Positions 1 to 10,421 of a stretch of DNA of 64,000 nucleotides are shown here, piece after piece. The stretch lies in the NCBI GenBank assembly GCA_016748015.1, contig JAAOMT010000664.1, forward strand, positions 1,684,451 to 1,748,450. Direction: 5' to 3'. How positions within the stretch are numbered: the first letter of the stretch is position 1; each line of letters opens with the position of its first letter. The translations under genes were made by a program, and so were the position numbers. Origin of the DNA: Geosiphon pyriformis (lineage: Eukaryota > Glomeromycota > Glomeromycetes > Archaeosporales > Geosiphonaceae). The notes under the pieces are model-generated. The model was not told the DNA's origin and did not search any database. It saw nothing but the letters and a program-made list of their open reading frames with translations.

Positions 1-275
1 TAATTTACTCCGGAATCCTGTGGCAATCCGTTGTTGTCTACTTGGATAATACAAATGTTTTCTCGTCAAAATTCACGGATCATCTCCAACATTTACAACA
101 AGTTTTTGAGAGATTGAGACATGCTGGACTTAAACTAAATCTAGAAAAATGTTTTTTTGGGAAAAATGAGCTAGCATTTTTAGGACACGTAGTTGAAAAA
201 GATGGAATAAAACCAGATCCATCAAAAATAGACAAAGTGAAAAATTTTCCAGTACCTCGAAACGTTTCAGAAGTT
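1..275 (+). pseudogene. Gypsy reverse transcriptase, C-terminal part of palm (E-L)
   Basis: Reading from position 3 gives a Ty3/gypsy RT palm: the hydrophobic strand VVVYLDNT, then a helix with LQQVFERLRHAGLKLN and the typical KCFFGK, LAFLGHVV and GIKPDPSKI blocks. The catalytic YLDD box is YLDN here (39-50), an Asp-to-Asn change. The frame is lost just after RNVSEV near 275, where the usual segment containing LASYYR is missing and the sequence jumps to the start of the RNase H region in another frame. The gene is cut at its 5' side by the window edge. Confidence 0.9.
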
Positions 276-744
276 TGAATGGACTGAAGCACAACAAAAA
301 GCTTTTGAGTACCTTAGACAAAAGCTCATTGAATCACCAATAATAATCTATCCGAATTTCAACAAGAAATTCATTTTGGCCACAGATGCCTTTGGAACTG
401 GACTTGGAGCCATTCTGTCACAAAAAGATGATAATGGAAGAGAACGTGTAATCGCTTATGCCAGCAGAAGTCTCAGTACGGCAGAACAAAACTACGCAGC
501 ACATGAACTTGAATGCTTAGCAGTAGTCTGGAGTTGTGTTCACTTTGACACATATTTACGGTACCAACCCTTTGAGATTATGACAGATCATAGAGGTCTG
601 GTCTGGTTAAATAACAAGAAAGTGCTAAAAGGAAAATACGCCAGATGGTCACAAACGTTAGCACCATACGATTATATTATCAAATACAAAGAAGGTACCA
701 AAAATGCTAATGCCGACTGTTTGTCAAGAATAAGACACACATAA
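276..744 (+). pseudogene. Gypsy RNase H domain (E-L)
   Basis: The open stretch to 744 encodes a Ty3/gypsy RNase H. It starts with EWTEAQQKAF and has the first catalytic Asp in ATDAFGTGLGAILSQ. It continues with VIAYASRSL, the ELECLAVVW helix with its conserved Glu, and ITDHRGLVWL-like sequence with another conserved Asp, and ends in NANADCLSR. It degrades RNA in the RNA/DNA hybrid during reverse transcription. The domain itself looks intact, but the deletion at ~275 separates it from the RT frame. The stop at 742-744 ends the reading before the integrase part. Confidence 0.9.
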
Positions 745-1079
745 AAATCACCAACCCACCTGCCACAACAACAATGAACAACCACCTTTACAAAAACCTA
801 CAAATAGACAAAGAAATACCAGTAAAAGAGCTAATTAAGCTCCAAAAATTAGCAAAACACTATTTCATCCAAAATCACATACTTTATTACCGGAATTGAC
901 AAAATCCAGATAATCCATTAAGAGTTATAACCACGGATGAAAAAGAAACTATCTTATTTAACATACACTCAGATATTCATTCAGGCCACTTTGGAAAAAC
1001 AGCAACCATCCAACGTGCAACTAGCCATTACTATTGGCCAAAAATGAGCTCAGACATAATCCAATACATAAGAAATTAA
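745..1079 (+). pseudogene. Integrase N-terminal zinc-binding region, truncated (E-L)
   Basis: The translated stretch contains the gypsy integrase N-terminal pattern: an ILYYRN strand, ETILFNIHSDIHSGHFGK (the two His of the HHCC finger) and YYWPKMSSDIIQYIRN. It breaks off before the CxxC half of the finger. A premature stop follows YYRN near 898. The DDE catalytic core and C-terminal domain that should follow (about 1.9 kb in E2) are absent; the sequence goes directly to the 3' end and polypurine tract. This is read as an internal deletion. Confidence 0.8.
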
Positions 1080-1106
1080 CTTCAATTTCGATGGAGCTTA
1101 ATCTTG

Positions 1107-1120
1107 AAAGGAGGGGATAA
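1107..1120 (+). other. Polypurine tract of E-L
   Basis: A purine-rich run (aaaggaggggataa) lies immediately before the 3' LTR, the expected place for the plus-strand primer. Element A has the related tract aaaaggagataa before its LTR, and E4 has ggaaaggataa. Confidence 0.8.
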
Positions 1121-1986
1121 TGTTACAGTTTAAGAATTTAGCAAAAAGAATCATAAAAATAATACAAACTATTCAATCATAATATAGCACAGTAATAATC
1201 TTAGAAAGGTAATGATTAACATAGTAGCAAACACCATCTCGCGATAGTGGCAAGCACCAGTTGACAATAGCAGCCAACACCAACTGGTGATAGCAACAAG
1301 CACCAGGTTGAAATATCAAAAAGAAAGTATTTTCTCGTAGAACTACAAACATGTATATATACAGTAGTTTTAATATTGGGAAATAATCAATCAAGTAATA
1401 AAAATCATAACTTATCAAGCAATAGATCCAATTTTATCCAACAAACTCCACTTTAAATCATACTTTCAAATTAAATATTCCAAGAAACCTTTAAAATCAA
1501 AAAGAAATGAAAAAGAATATTTAAAACTGAACTATCACAACCCAAAGTATTAAGAAACTTACTTGTATTATTTATTGAATGAAACTATCATTTATCAACT
1601 GAATCCCTTGGAAAAATAATCCTTGATCAAGATTATTTATGTTGTTACTAATTGATAAAAGCTTTATTGTGAGAATTAGAAAAGCGCTAAAGACCATTAA
1701 CATTCTGTGTTTCTAGATTAGAGAAACACATCAGACAATTGCAAGGATAGCCTCAGAAAAGACCCCAGACAGTGGGTAGATTTCAGTTCAGCCTCTGAGA
1801 AGGAGTACATAAACACACACAACAATCAAGAATTAAAGAATAACTTACATCACAACAGTAAAAAGAAAGCCTTCAGTGTAACAGTGACACTATTACACAA
1901 ATAGAATTGAGGAAATCATGAAAGACTGATTGCAATTAAAGCGGGATATCAGCAATTAAATATAACAAGAAAACCATTCCGTAACA
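1121..1986 (+). repeat. 3' LTR of E-L (family-2 LTR)
   Basis: The 866 bp LTR starts TGTTAC and ends GTAACA, an inverted terminal hexamer. A TATA-like stretch (atgtatatatacag) lies near 1350. The same LTR, more decayed and in reverse orientation, is found as a solo copy at 29599-30393, and the two align over most of their length. The right border is fixed by the return of E1 RT sequence at 1987. Confidence 0.88.
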
Positions 1987-2440
1987 ACGACTACTGACTT
2001 CCAAAGGAGTCTTTGATACACAACATCTATTAATCTCTAAAACATTGCTGGTGCATTGCATAATCTGAAAAGCATTACATTGAACTCGTAATTTCTGCCT
2101 TGGGTAGTGAATGCTGTTTTGGGGCAATCTTTGAGATCCATAGCAACTTGCCAGTAACCACTTTCTAAATCTAGTGTTGAAAAGTATTTGGATTTTTCAA
2201 GGGCATCTAACATGTCATCAATTCGGGAAAGAGGGTAGGCATCTCCAATTGTAATACTGTTAAGTTGTCAATAGTTAACACAAAATTGTATCTTTCTATT
2301 TTTCTTTTTAACTAGCACTATAGGTAAAGCCCAAGGATTCATGGAGGGTTGGATGAGCCTATTGTTAAGCATTCATTGTACTTTTTCTCAGATGAATTGG
2401 TGGCTTTCTGGAGCAACTCAATATGCTTATTGTCTTCTTG
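1987..2440 (-). pseudogene. Gypsy reverse transcriptase, N-terminal half (E1)
   Basis: Minus-strand translation in pieces gives the RT fingers and palm: FCVNY-type strand, the DAYPLPRIDDMLDAL block, STLDLESGYWQVAMD with the first catalytic Asp, and the VMPFRLCNA and TFQ region. It follows directly on the IQHQIYTGNAKPRRQ end of the upstream open frame. A stop at 2418-2420 (TGA) occupies a site that is CGA (Arg) in E2, a CpG-type change. The YLDD half lies beyond the E-L insertion and is not seen here. Confidence 0.85.
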
Positions 2441-3632
2441 GTTTGGCATTTCCTGTATAAATTTGGTGTTGAATCAAATTGGTTCTTCCTAAGTCATTGT
2501 TGTTTTCAGCAAAGATATTAGCAAATTCTGCAATTAGCTCTTTGAGCTGGCTCCATTGTTGTGGTTTAAGTTGTCCTATGTTGATTTGAGATAGTTTTTC
2601 CATGACAACATGGTAGTTTTTAGAGCTAGGGTTTGGGTTGATTTTTGGTAGTGAATGTCCAATGATTTCCGAAAAATTGGGAACTGTCTGGGGTAGTTCT
2701 TGTTGAAAAATGTTACTGTAAATGACTCCAATTTCTAAGTTATTTAATAGAACTATGGGGTAATTGTTGGGATTGTAAAAAGTAATTCGGACTTTTTTTG
2801 TTCTTTCTGGAATATAAATGTTTGGAATTGAAATATTATGTTCCAAGCAGACTTGTTCATTGGACTCAAAAATTTGTTGTGTGGTTGTTGACTTTGGACA
2901 GATGTAGATTTCCAGATGTTCTCCAAAGAGTGTGATAGTAATTGGTTGTAGAAGTCTGAAAATCTGGTGGGATTTGTTTTGTCTGTTAAGAGCTATATTA
3001 ACTAGAACTGTGAATCGTCCAGTTGAACCAAAATCTTGGGTTCCTCTATTGCTTTTTTCTAATTGTTCTCTTTGATTGACTAGTTGCAAACCTGAAATAT
3101 TGATTAGGGGTAGGTAAATAGCTTGGGCAATTTTTTCAGCATGGTCGATCTTGAATGGTTTGTCAGTTTCATTTTGAAGCATCACTGTAATGTCTCCAGT
3201 ATATCCAGCATTGATTATTCTTCCTCTGACATTGATTCCTTTGCTTGCCAGAGAGAACCAGAAAGCAATTTGAACTATTGCTCTTGGCAGGATTTCGAGT
3301 GCAATTTTGAAGTTGATTTTTGTGAGAGATTTGGGTTTAAGAACAAGAGTATTCTTGTCTGGATATCTTAGGTTATATTCAGCATCAATTTCATGTGCTT
3401 TTTCGGGTTTTATTCTTTGTCCATTGTTGTTAAAGTATTTGAGTTGTAAGGCAGGCTGACTTTTGATAAGATAGATGGGTGTTGTTTCAATTTCTTCTGT
3501 TGCTTCAGGTTCTCCAAATTCAATTTCGTTTTCATTGTTTTCACTGAGCAGGAGAATGCTAAGAGCATAGCATTTAGGACACCATTGCTCATTGCAGGGC
3601 ATTATGCATTCTTCACACAATTTAACATTCAT
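2427..3632 (-). pseudogene. Polyprotein segment with dUTPase domain (E1), 401 codons open
   Basis: This is the longest intact stretch of a family-1 polyprotein. Residues 6-21 hold a Cys cluster (CEECIMPC, CPKC). Residues ~75-207 (nt ~3012-3410) show the five motifs of the trimeric dUTPase family: HEIDAEYNL (motif 1), WFSLASKGI (motif 2, usually RSSLA), RIINAGYTGDI (motif 3), EKIAQAIYL (motif 4) and RGTQDFGSTGRF (motif 5, Gly-rich P-loop-like tail). Known family members hydrolyse dUTP to dUMP. Motif 3 has Asn where the catalytic Asp is expected (Asp is kept in E3), so this copy is probably inactive. Residues 208-340 form an unassigned beta-rich region; the end (IFAENNNDLGRT.. PRRQ) is the usual lead-in to gypsy RT. 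It is part of a longer polyprotein rather than a gene of its own. Confidence 0.85.
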
Positions 3633-4260
3633 TTGCTCTAGCCGTTGAGCTTAAACTTCTTTGGTCGGGTAAGTGTGACTGTCAATTTGGTGATATACTT
3701 CTACTTCATCTTCGTAGTTGTATCTAGCGATTTCAAAGATGTATACAATGTATTCTGATTCTTTCATTTGACGAACATTTTCTTGAGTGGCTCCATTAAT
3801 TAAAGCCATTGCTAGGTCAAAAATCATTTTGGCATCATGAGGGTAATGGTACAGTTTGTTGAAAGCACTATTGTATGCTGCATCAAAGGGTGTTTCTCCT
3901 TTGACTTTTTCTGAAATTGATAAAGCATATTGGCAAGTTTGATCACAGACTCCTCTTCTTATTGCTACATCAATCCAATTGCATTCTTCTGGTAACATAT
4001 CTCCACAAGTCAAACAAAGAATGTTGTCCCATTTTCCACTTTTTTTTATTAGATAGCCCCATCATTTTCTGTGGCAAGTCTTACAGTAGTAACAAGTATG
4101 ATTTTCATATTCTTCTTCAGATAAAATGCAAGCTCCCATTGACAATAGTTTCTTGTGACAGTCCTTACATTTAAGGGGAATATAGGGGCATTGTTTCTTT
4201 GGTTCAGGCTTTGAATAAGGGATATTCCATCTAGGGTTTCAGAATCAGAGTGTGAGGTAA
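3633..4260 (-). pseudogene. Cys-rich module between protease and dUTPase (E1)
   Basis: In minus-strand pieces (best open part 3651-4013) this encodes a module with repeated Cys pairs: LKCKDCHKKLLSMGA, then a CYYC-type pair, then LCLTCGDMLPEECNW and CDQTCQYAL, followed by a helical part. The same module is in E2, E3, A and H. Spacing suggests zinc-binding fingers, but I do not recognise the family and assign no function. It sits just after the protease linker and runs into the CEECIMPC cluster at the head of the dUTPase frame. A stop separates it from that frame in this copy. Confidence 0.65.
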
Positions 4261-4289
4261 ATATTTTTGTTCAGTTTCATCGGCCCAAT

Positions 4290-4830
4290 TGGACATTGAT
4301 CCAAGAGCCATAAATGTTTCGATTATTGGTTTTTCTTCTTTTGGTTCGAATTCAAAAACTGGAGCTTTTTTAAAGCATTTGTTGAATGTACCACAAGTAA
4401 CAGGTACTCGGGCATGTTGTCCTTAGTAAGAGATTTGTAGTTCTTGGGTTTTCCAGTCTAATTTTGCATTGGTTTTTTGGAACTAATTGTTTCCGACAAG
4501 AGTTTGATATTGGGAAGCATCTATTACAAAAACTTTGACTGGAATGGTGATTCTATCAAGAGTGAATAGAAAATTGTTAATTTCTCCTACTGGAGTCTTT
4601 TTTATGCCATCAGCAGTGACAATTACTGTTTGAGCTGGTTGGTTAACATTTTTTTTTAACTGTTACATTAACTGGTAGGTAATGATGCTTCCGGCGGATC
4701 CACTGTCTAGGATCAAGCGAATTGGCTTTCCTTCTGCTTCAGCTTCTGTGTACATTGCAGTGATGGCTTTTTGATTGTTAGCCACTGCATTGCTAAGCAA
4801 GAATGGTGATTCATTTGCTTCAAATTCGAA
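4290..4830 (-). pseudogene. Retroviral-type aspartic protease (E1)
   Basis: The minus strand encodes ITAMYTEAEAEGKPIR, then LILDSGSAGSIIT with the catalytic DSG at 4699-4707, then the flap and the IPVKVFV and YQ.LVGN.WL blocks typical of gypsy proteases. It would process the gag-pol polyprotein as a homodimer. The frame is interrupted by several stops and shifts after the DSG. This is the only family-1 copy of three here that retains both Asp and Gly of the active-site triad; E3 reads DSE and E2 reads NSE. Confidence 0.8.
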
Positions 4831-4839
4831 AAAGAATAT

Positions 4840-6790
4840 ATCAGAGAGATTGGCATTTTCAGCAATTCTGGCTGGTAGAATAGTGGTGTGGTTATGAGAA
4901 GAATTTTGTTGTTGTGCTGTAGTTCTACCTTCTGAGGATGCAATATGGTGAAAATCTTGTTCTTCTGGTACTGTTAAATAACTGAGTTGAGTGTAATAGT
5001 GGTTGGGTCTTGGTTGAGTAGAATTTTAGGGAACCAATTGGTTGTTCGAACTGATTCTATTGTTGTTTACTTGATATCAGTTTTGTGGTGTGAATTGATT
5101 TTGTGTAATCAGTCTTCGAGCAGATACTTGATAATGTTGTGTGGGTGGTTGTTGGTATTGCTGTTGGATTGGCTGTGGGATGGACTGATAATAGTTACTT
5201 TGGTATTGGGGTTTTGATGGATAATAAGCTGGTGGTGGTTGATAATAAAATTGCTGTGGTGGAGGGTAAAATTGATTACTCCTATTTTGTTGGTCTCACT
5301 GTAGCTTTCTGCAATCTTTTTCCAGTGGTCAGAGATTCCACAGTAATGACAATTTTGAGACTGGTTATTAGAAAGTGGTGCAAAGTTATTTTGATTTTGT
5401 CTTTGGGGTGGTTGATATTTTTGGGGTTGCTATTGTTGTTGATTGGTGAAATAGTTTTCAATCTTCTTCATGAGTTGGTCAATTTTTTTCTCAGCTGCTG
5501 AGCTGGTTTCTTCAATTGCCAAATTTACAAGTTTTGTGTGATTGGTCTCTTCCATGGCCATTTCATATCTTTTCATATGCTGTATGGCAGAGTTTAAATC
5601 TTCTGGGGCATGTGGGTGAACTTTTTTAATTAGTTTATCTTTTAGACCAGCAATGAATTGATCCAAAATTTGAGCATCAGAATAATAATCATTTGTTTTG
5701 AGTTGGCGAATTCGTCTGAGAAGTTTGTTGAATTTCCCAATATAAGTCATAACAGATTTGGAAGATTTTTGTTTGATATTGCGAAACCAATTTCGAAGAA
5801 TGATGGAAGTATTATTGTCAGTAAATTGTTCAAGGAAGACTGCTTTGAAAGCATCCTAATCATTGAATGGAGTGGCCAAGTTTTCAAACTATTCTCCTGC
5901 TGTTCCTTTGAGAAAGTAGGGAATTGTTCTTAACATTCTGGCAGCATTCTATCCATTTGCATCTCCAGCTTTAGTAACTTGGTCGAGCCATTCTTGGGAA
6001 CTGGTCTCAATGTCTTTTCCATTAAATTCAGGGATTTTTGCGATGTATGCTGTCATTTTGTCTTCTTTGTTTTCACTGTCTATTGATTCTTCTTCAGTTA
6101 TTTCAGAGTCATTTTCTTCGTTTGCTGCTGTCTCAGAATGTTCACTTTGATTTTCAGCTAGAAAATCAAAAAGATTGGAACTAGTTTAAAGAGGTTTTTG
6201 CTGTCTGGTGGGACTTCTGAGTGATGTAAAATTTTCTGGTCTTGCAAATCAATTCAAGGGTGAATTAAGTATTTGTGCTTGTGCAAGTGAAACTGGAAAA
6301 GGTGTAATGATGAGTGGGAGTTTTGAACTGGTTCTTTGTTCAGGTGTTTGTAAGTGTTTGGCAGTTGTTTTTGGTAGTATTGGAGTATTTAGGGTGGTTT
6401 TTGAGTATTGCTTCAATTTGTGTTTGTCTTTGTTGCTTGTTTCTGTTTCTGATTCAAAATCAATAGAGTATTTAGACTGTACTGGGTATTTTTTTCACAA
6501 TACTCAATAATGTTAAAATTAAGTTCTTAGAAGTAGGTAGCAAGTGTTTTACTGTTCAGGTTTTCTGTTCCCAATTGTGAATAGTGCACTAAATTATTGT
6601 AGAAGTTGCTTCTAACTTCTGAAATATTGTAGTTTCCAAAAAAATAATTGTTAAGGCGGTTTTTAATGTATTGGTATACTGATTTCTTGACAACTTCAAT
6701 TCCGTCTGGGATGTTGAATCTTTGCTTGCAGTGAGTGTAAATTGACTGGTAATACTCTAGAGTTGCTGTGTCTGGTGTGGTTGCCACTTT
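4840..6790 (-). pseudogene. gag of E1
   Basis: The N-terminal part (6527-6787) begins around VATTPDTATLEYYQSIYTHC and is followed by a low-complexity Gln/Thr/Pro-rich stretch. The capsid-like helical region (5430-5750) has FNKLLRRIRQL, ILDQFIAGLKDKLIKKVHPHAP and coiled-coil-prone AAEKKIDQLMKKIENYF. A CCHC zinc knuckle follows near 5290-5340 (CHYCGISDHWKK), with its last Cys put out of frame by a one-base change. A Gln/Tyr/Pro-rich tail leads to the protease. No ATG is evident at the start; the apparent first codon in frame is GTG, so the true start is unclear. The product would form the nucleocapsid particle. Confidence 0.75.
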
Positions 6791-6812
6791 GAATTTGTTG
6801 TTGTTGTGTTAT

Positions 6813-6830
6813 TTCTGTGAAAGAGCACCA
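6813..6830 (-). other. Primer binding site of E1 (candidate)
   Basis: Two bases inside the 5' LTR the minus strand reads TGGTGCTCTTTCACAG, complementary to a tRNA 3' end of the form ..GAGCACCA. E2, E3 and the unrelated E4 have the same TGGTGCTC at the same place. The tRNA was not identified. Confidence 0.65.
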
Positions 6831-6832
6831 AA

Positions 6833-7819
6833 TGTTACCAGAGGTTTTTGGTCTCTTTTCTCGAAGATTGTAACTGTCTGTTGGTTGCAAATTTATGTTT
6901 TCTAGGAGTAATTGAACCTCCAATAACTGAATTTATCTTCAAATTATCTCCTATAATTTGAACTGTTGGGCTTATAAGTAGAATGGCCAATTCCATGCTA
7001 GTTGCTTTGTGTAGTTACATTGTAGTAAACATCAACTCTTTCCTAAGAATTGCTTGTCTGGAAGCTCACTAAAAATGTGTAGTTACTTTGCTGTGAAAGT
7101 CAACTCTTCTACAGGAATCTTGTCTGTAGGCTACCCTAATGATTATAATAAAAATAAAAAAAATAAAAAAAATAAAAAAAATGTAAAAAAAATAGAATTC
7201 TGTTAAGGGAAACGTTTTCTATCCAGGCCTGGAGTCATTAACAGTTTACTGAAATTGGTAGCTAATCAATTTCGAAATGTTAGTTGGGTTTTGGGGCTTT
7301 TCCAAGTGCAATAATTTAAAGAATTTGGTTTTTCAAATTATTTGATATTTATTTCTTTTTGTGTGTGTAGGAATAGTTCTAAGTGATAAATCTAAAGTAA
7401 GATACATTTTCTCAAAGAGAGAAGCTCTTTTTTTATACAACTTGTCATAACACTATTCTATGAACTCGAACTTTGCTATTTTTCTACAATTTTGCTGAAC
7501 TAAAGATACATTTTGGCAAACTACAAGTTATTTCTGCAAACTATTAGATATTTCGGTGAACTATCAATTATTTTGGTGAATTTCTACAAATTTCAGTGAA
7601 CTTTTTGAATGTTACATAGTTCGAAGTATTGCATGATTGATCATTGCAATTAGATTACATTTGTGTTATATACAAATTGGGTTATTAATTAAATGATAAT
7701 TTTGGACATTTTGCTAATGTAATAAGTAATAATTTGAAACAATAATATATGTTAATTAATGATAAAAATTATAAAGATAATTTCATGCTAAATAATATCT
7801 CTAATTTTATCTGGTAACA
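6833..7819 (-). repeat. 5' LTR of E1 (family-1 LTR)
   Basis: The 987 bp LTR is bounded by the inverted 9-mer TGTTACCAG / CTGGTAACA. It matches the LTRs of E2 and E3, the solo LTR at 42474 and the decayed LTR at 63195. Inside (7510-7605) is an array of degenerate ATTTCGGCGAACT units, in which CpG dinucleotides appear as CG, CA or TG. An A-rich stretch lies near 7145-7190. Confidence 0.93.
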
Positions 7820-8867
7820 ACCTGCTTTGAAAATGAAGTTTATAGGAATTATAAAAAAGATTATGAAAATCAAACATAACTGAAATAAATTTTGTGCAAA
7901 CTTTTTATTGTTGAGACCACTCTTTAATAATGTGATACTTTATTACTTATTTTTATATTTAACAACTTGTTCAATAAAACAAGACTTAATGTAAAATGGT
8001 AATAATACATGATTTGAAAGATCAGAAATAATAGAATGATTTGAAATGGTGATAACAAGTAAATAAAAAATTATAAACCATGGAATTCCAAATGGTGATA
8101 AAAAATATGGAAAGGCATACTTGAGATTGTGATAACAAGTATTTAGAGCATAGAAAAAAAAAAGAATAAAAGGTAGAGGAAAAGACTAACTGCTCACTCT
8201 AAAACTATAGCAAAAAGTTGGCTTAGTATTGAACTGATGCTTTCCTGAGCTAACAGAGAGACTGTATATATAGCTAAATTATATCAGATTTATATACTAT
8301 ACTATTTAAAATACATCAATTATTTATATATTTTAATTTAATCAATTCATAATAAACTTATTCAACATGTTATTTTTCTCAGAGCTAGTGATTTTTAGAT
8401 AATCAGATTTAGATGACTGAATCTAAAACATTAATTGTAAATTAATAATACCAATTGTGATTATGATTAATCTAATCAGAAGTAGATTAATTGATTACAT
8501 TTTTTGGTAACTACTTTTAATTATTAATCATAGATCTGGAATGTTAAATTGTTCTAATAAGGATGTATAAGAATTTTGGAGCATAACAAAGTCTGTTGTT
8601 ATCTGATTATATGCATTAATTATTCATTTCCATTGGTGTTTCTTAGTTTGCCAAAATTTCTTTGTATCCAACTTAATAAAACTGTTGGATTGTGCCATAT
8701 TTCTTTGTTGTAATTAAATTGATTGTTGATCATTTATTTTCAGATTGTTGGCTGATTTTGTTGATTAAATGTGATAATATAAGTCTTTTTTGCATGATAT
8801 TAATGTTAATTTCCATTGTATGTGTTGTAATTTTTGCATTAAAAAGTGTAAAAATCTTCTAGTAACA
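7820..8867. repeat. X repeat, copy 1
   Basis: A ~1.05 kb sequence is repeated in direct orientation at 9362-10421, most differences being C/T or G/A. It ends in agtaaca, resembling the GTAACA end of the LTR families here, and contains a TATA-like tatatatagc near 8265. It is probably an LTR of a fourth element or of a short non-autonomous one. The start cannot be checked because E1 is joined here; the left part of X would lie beyond E1, off the window. No coding potential was recognised. Confidence 0.7.
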
Positions 8868-9361
8868 TTTTCTTCATCTTTGAAAAATAAGCTTTTGTGA
8901 ATTGTTAAATTTTTTTTCCTTTCTAGGGAAAATCAAAGTCTTCTAAGATATTTAAAAGTTATTAAAATGTTCATAGTTGTCTCCATACTGACAATAAGAG
9001 GCATCATATATTACTAGTGGTTTTTGTTAATATTAGAAAACATTTCTTAGCTCAACTGATAATACACATTACTATGATTATGCTATTGACTATAGCATAT
9101 TATAGGTGTATAAACTATTTTAGTAGGTGGAAGAACAAAAAGGAGTACATAATAAGGTCATTAAAAGTAACAGAAAGTATTGTCATTATTATTTGTTTTT
9201 AGACAAAAACCAGTCTTAGGTATTTGAAAAGAGAAAGAGAAGTCACATCTCTTTATATGTATCAGAAGTGCACAACCAACAACAGAAATGAAACCAACTA
9301 CTCAAAGAAATACATAACCAGAATTTTTTCAATTAGTCATCAAAAGGGTATGATGTTTAAA
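8868..9361. other. Spacer between the X repeats
   Basis: This is about 490 bp of AT-rich sequence between the two X copies. A 61-codon hydrophobic frame (9017-9202, +) is present but matches nothing I know. If X copies are LTRs, this would be the whole internal region, too short for gag-pol, as in TRIM-like elements or an internal deletion. A purine run (caaaagggtatga) just before 9354 could be a polypurine tract. No TGG-type primer site was found after 8867. Confidence 0.4.
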
Positions 9362-10421
9362 TGCCTACTTTAAAAATGAAGTTTATAGGAATTATAAAAA
9401 AAATTATGAAAATTAAACATAACTGAAATAGATTTTGTATAAACTTTTTATTGTTGAGACTACTCTCTAATAACATGATACTTTATTACTTATTTTTATA
9501 TTTAACAACTTGTTTGGTAAAACAAGACTTAATGTAAAATAATAATAACACATGATTTAAAAGATCAGAAGTAATAGAATGATTTGAAATAGTAATAACA
9601 AATAAGTAAAAAATTATAAATCACAGGATTCCAAATGGTAATAAAGAATATGGAAAGGCATACTTAAGATTGTGATGACAAGTATTTAGAGCATAAAAAA
9701 AAGGAAAAAAAGAGTAAGAAGTAAAGGAAAAAACTAACTGCTTACTATAAAACTATAGCAAAGAATTGGCTTAGTATTGAACTAATGCTTTCCTAAGCTA
9801 ACAGAAAGACTGTATATATAGCTAAATTACATCAAATTTATATACTATATTAAGACTATTTAAGATACATTAATTATTTATATATTTTAATTTAATTAAT
9901 TCATAATAAACTTATTTGACATGTTATTTTTCTCAAAACTAGTGATTTTTAGATAATCAAATTTAGATGGCTGGATCTAGAACATTAATTGTAAATTAAT
10001 AATACTAATTGTGATTATGATCAACATAATGAGAAGTAGATTAATTGATTACATTTCTTAATAACTACTTTTAACCATTAATCATAGATCTGGAATGTTA
10101 AATTGTTCCAATAAGAGCATATAAGAATTTTGGAGCATAACAAAGCCTGTTATTATCTGATTACATGTATCAATCATTTATTTCTATTGGTGTTTCTTAG
10201 TTTGCCAAAATTTTTTTGTATTTAACTTAATAAAACTGTTGAATTGTGCCATATTTCTTTGTTGTAATTAGATTAATTGCTGATTATTTATTTTCAGATT
10301 GTTGGCTGATTTTGTTGATTAAATGTGATAATATAAGTCTTTTTTGCATGATTTTGATGTTAATTTCCATTGTATGTGTTGTAATTTTTGCATTGAAAAG
10401 TGTGAAAATTTTTCAGTAACA
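9362..10421. repeat. X repeat, copy 2
   Basis: This is the second copy of the ~1.05 kb direct repeat, ending in cagtaaca at 10421. A nearby tgttta at 9354 may be its true start. The following sequence (10422 onward) is coding remnant of element A just after its protease, so X appears to be inserted in A or to mark its broken end. The target duplication cannot be verified because the other side is off the window. Confidence 0.7.

Larger units (their letters stand above)
1..1986 (+). mobile_element. E-L: 3' part of a Ty3/gypsy element (family 2), cut by the window edge
   Basis: This is the 3' portion of an LTR retrotransposon: RT end, RNase H, integrase zinc-binding region, polypurine tract and 3' LTR. 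The LTR ends at 1986 and the next base resumes the minus-strand RT of E1, so E-L is inserted in E1. The matching E1 sequence in E2 and E3 runs uninterrupted across this point. The other end and any duplicated target (expected to be acga, 1987-1990) lie left of the window. Two internal deletions are visible, one between RT and RNase H near 275 and one removing the integrase core and C-terminus near 1079. This copy therefore cannot encode a working integrase. Confidence 0.9.
1987..7819 (-). mobile_element. E1: 5' two-thirds of a Ty3/gypsy element (family 1)
   Basis: This minus-strand element reads, from high to low coordinate: 5' LTR, primer binding site, gag, protease, Cys-rich module, dUTPase, start of RT. 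The RT is interrupted at 1987 by E-L; the rest of pol and the 3' LTR must lie left of the window. Its order and sequence match E2 and E3. It is pseudogenised by frameshifts and stops, but the block 2427-3632 is still a 401-codon open frame. It adjoins one of the X repeats at 7820, where acct would be its 4 bp target duplication. Confidence 0.9.

Noticed and set aside
9017-9202. Small hydrophobic protein gene between the X repeats
   Set aside because: 61 codons in AT-rich sequence, no recognised motif and no repeat conservation; likely chance.
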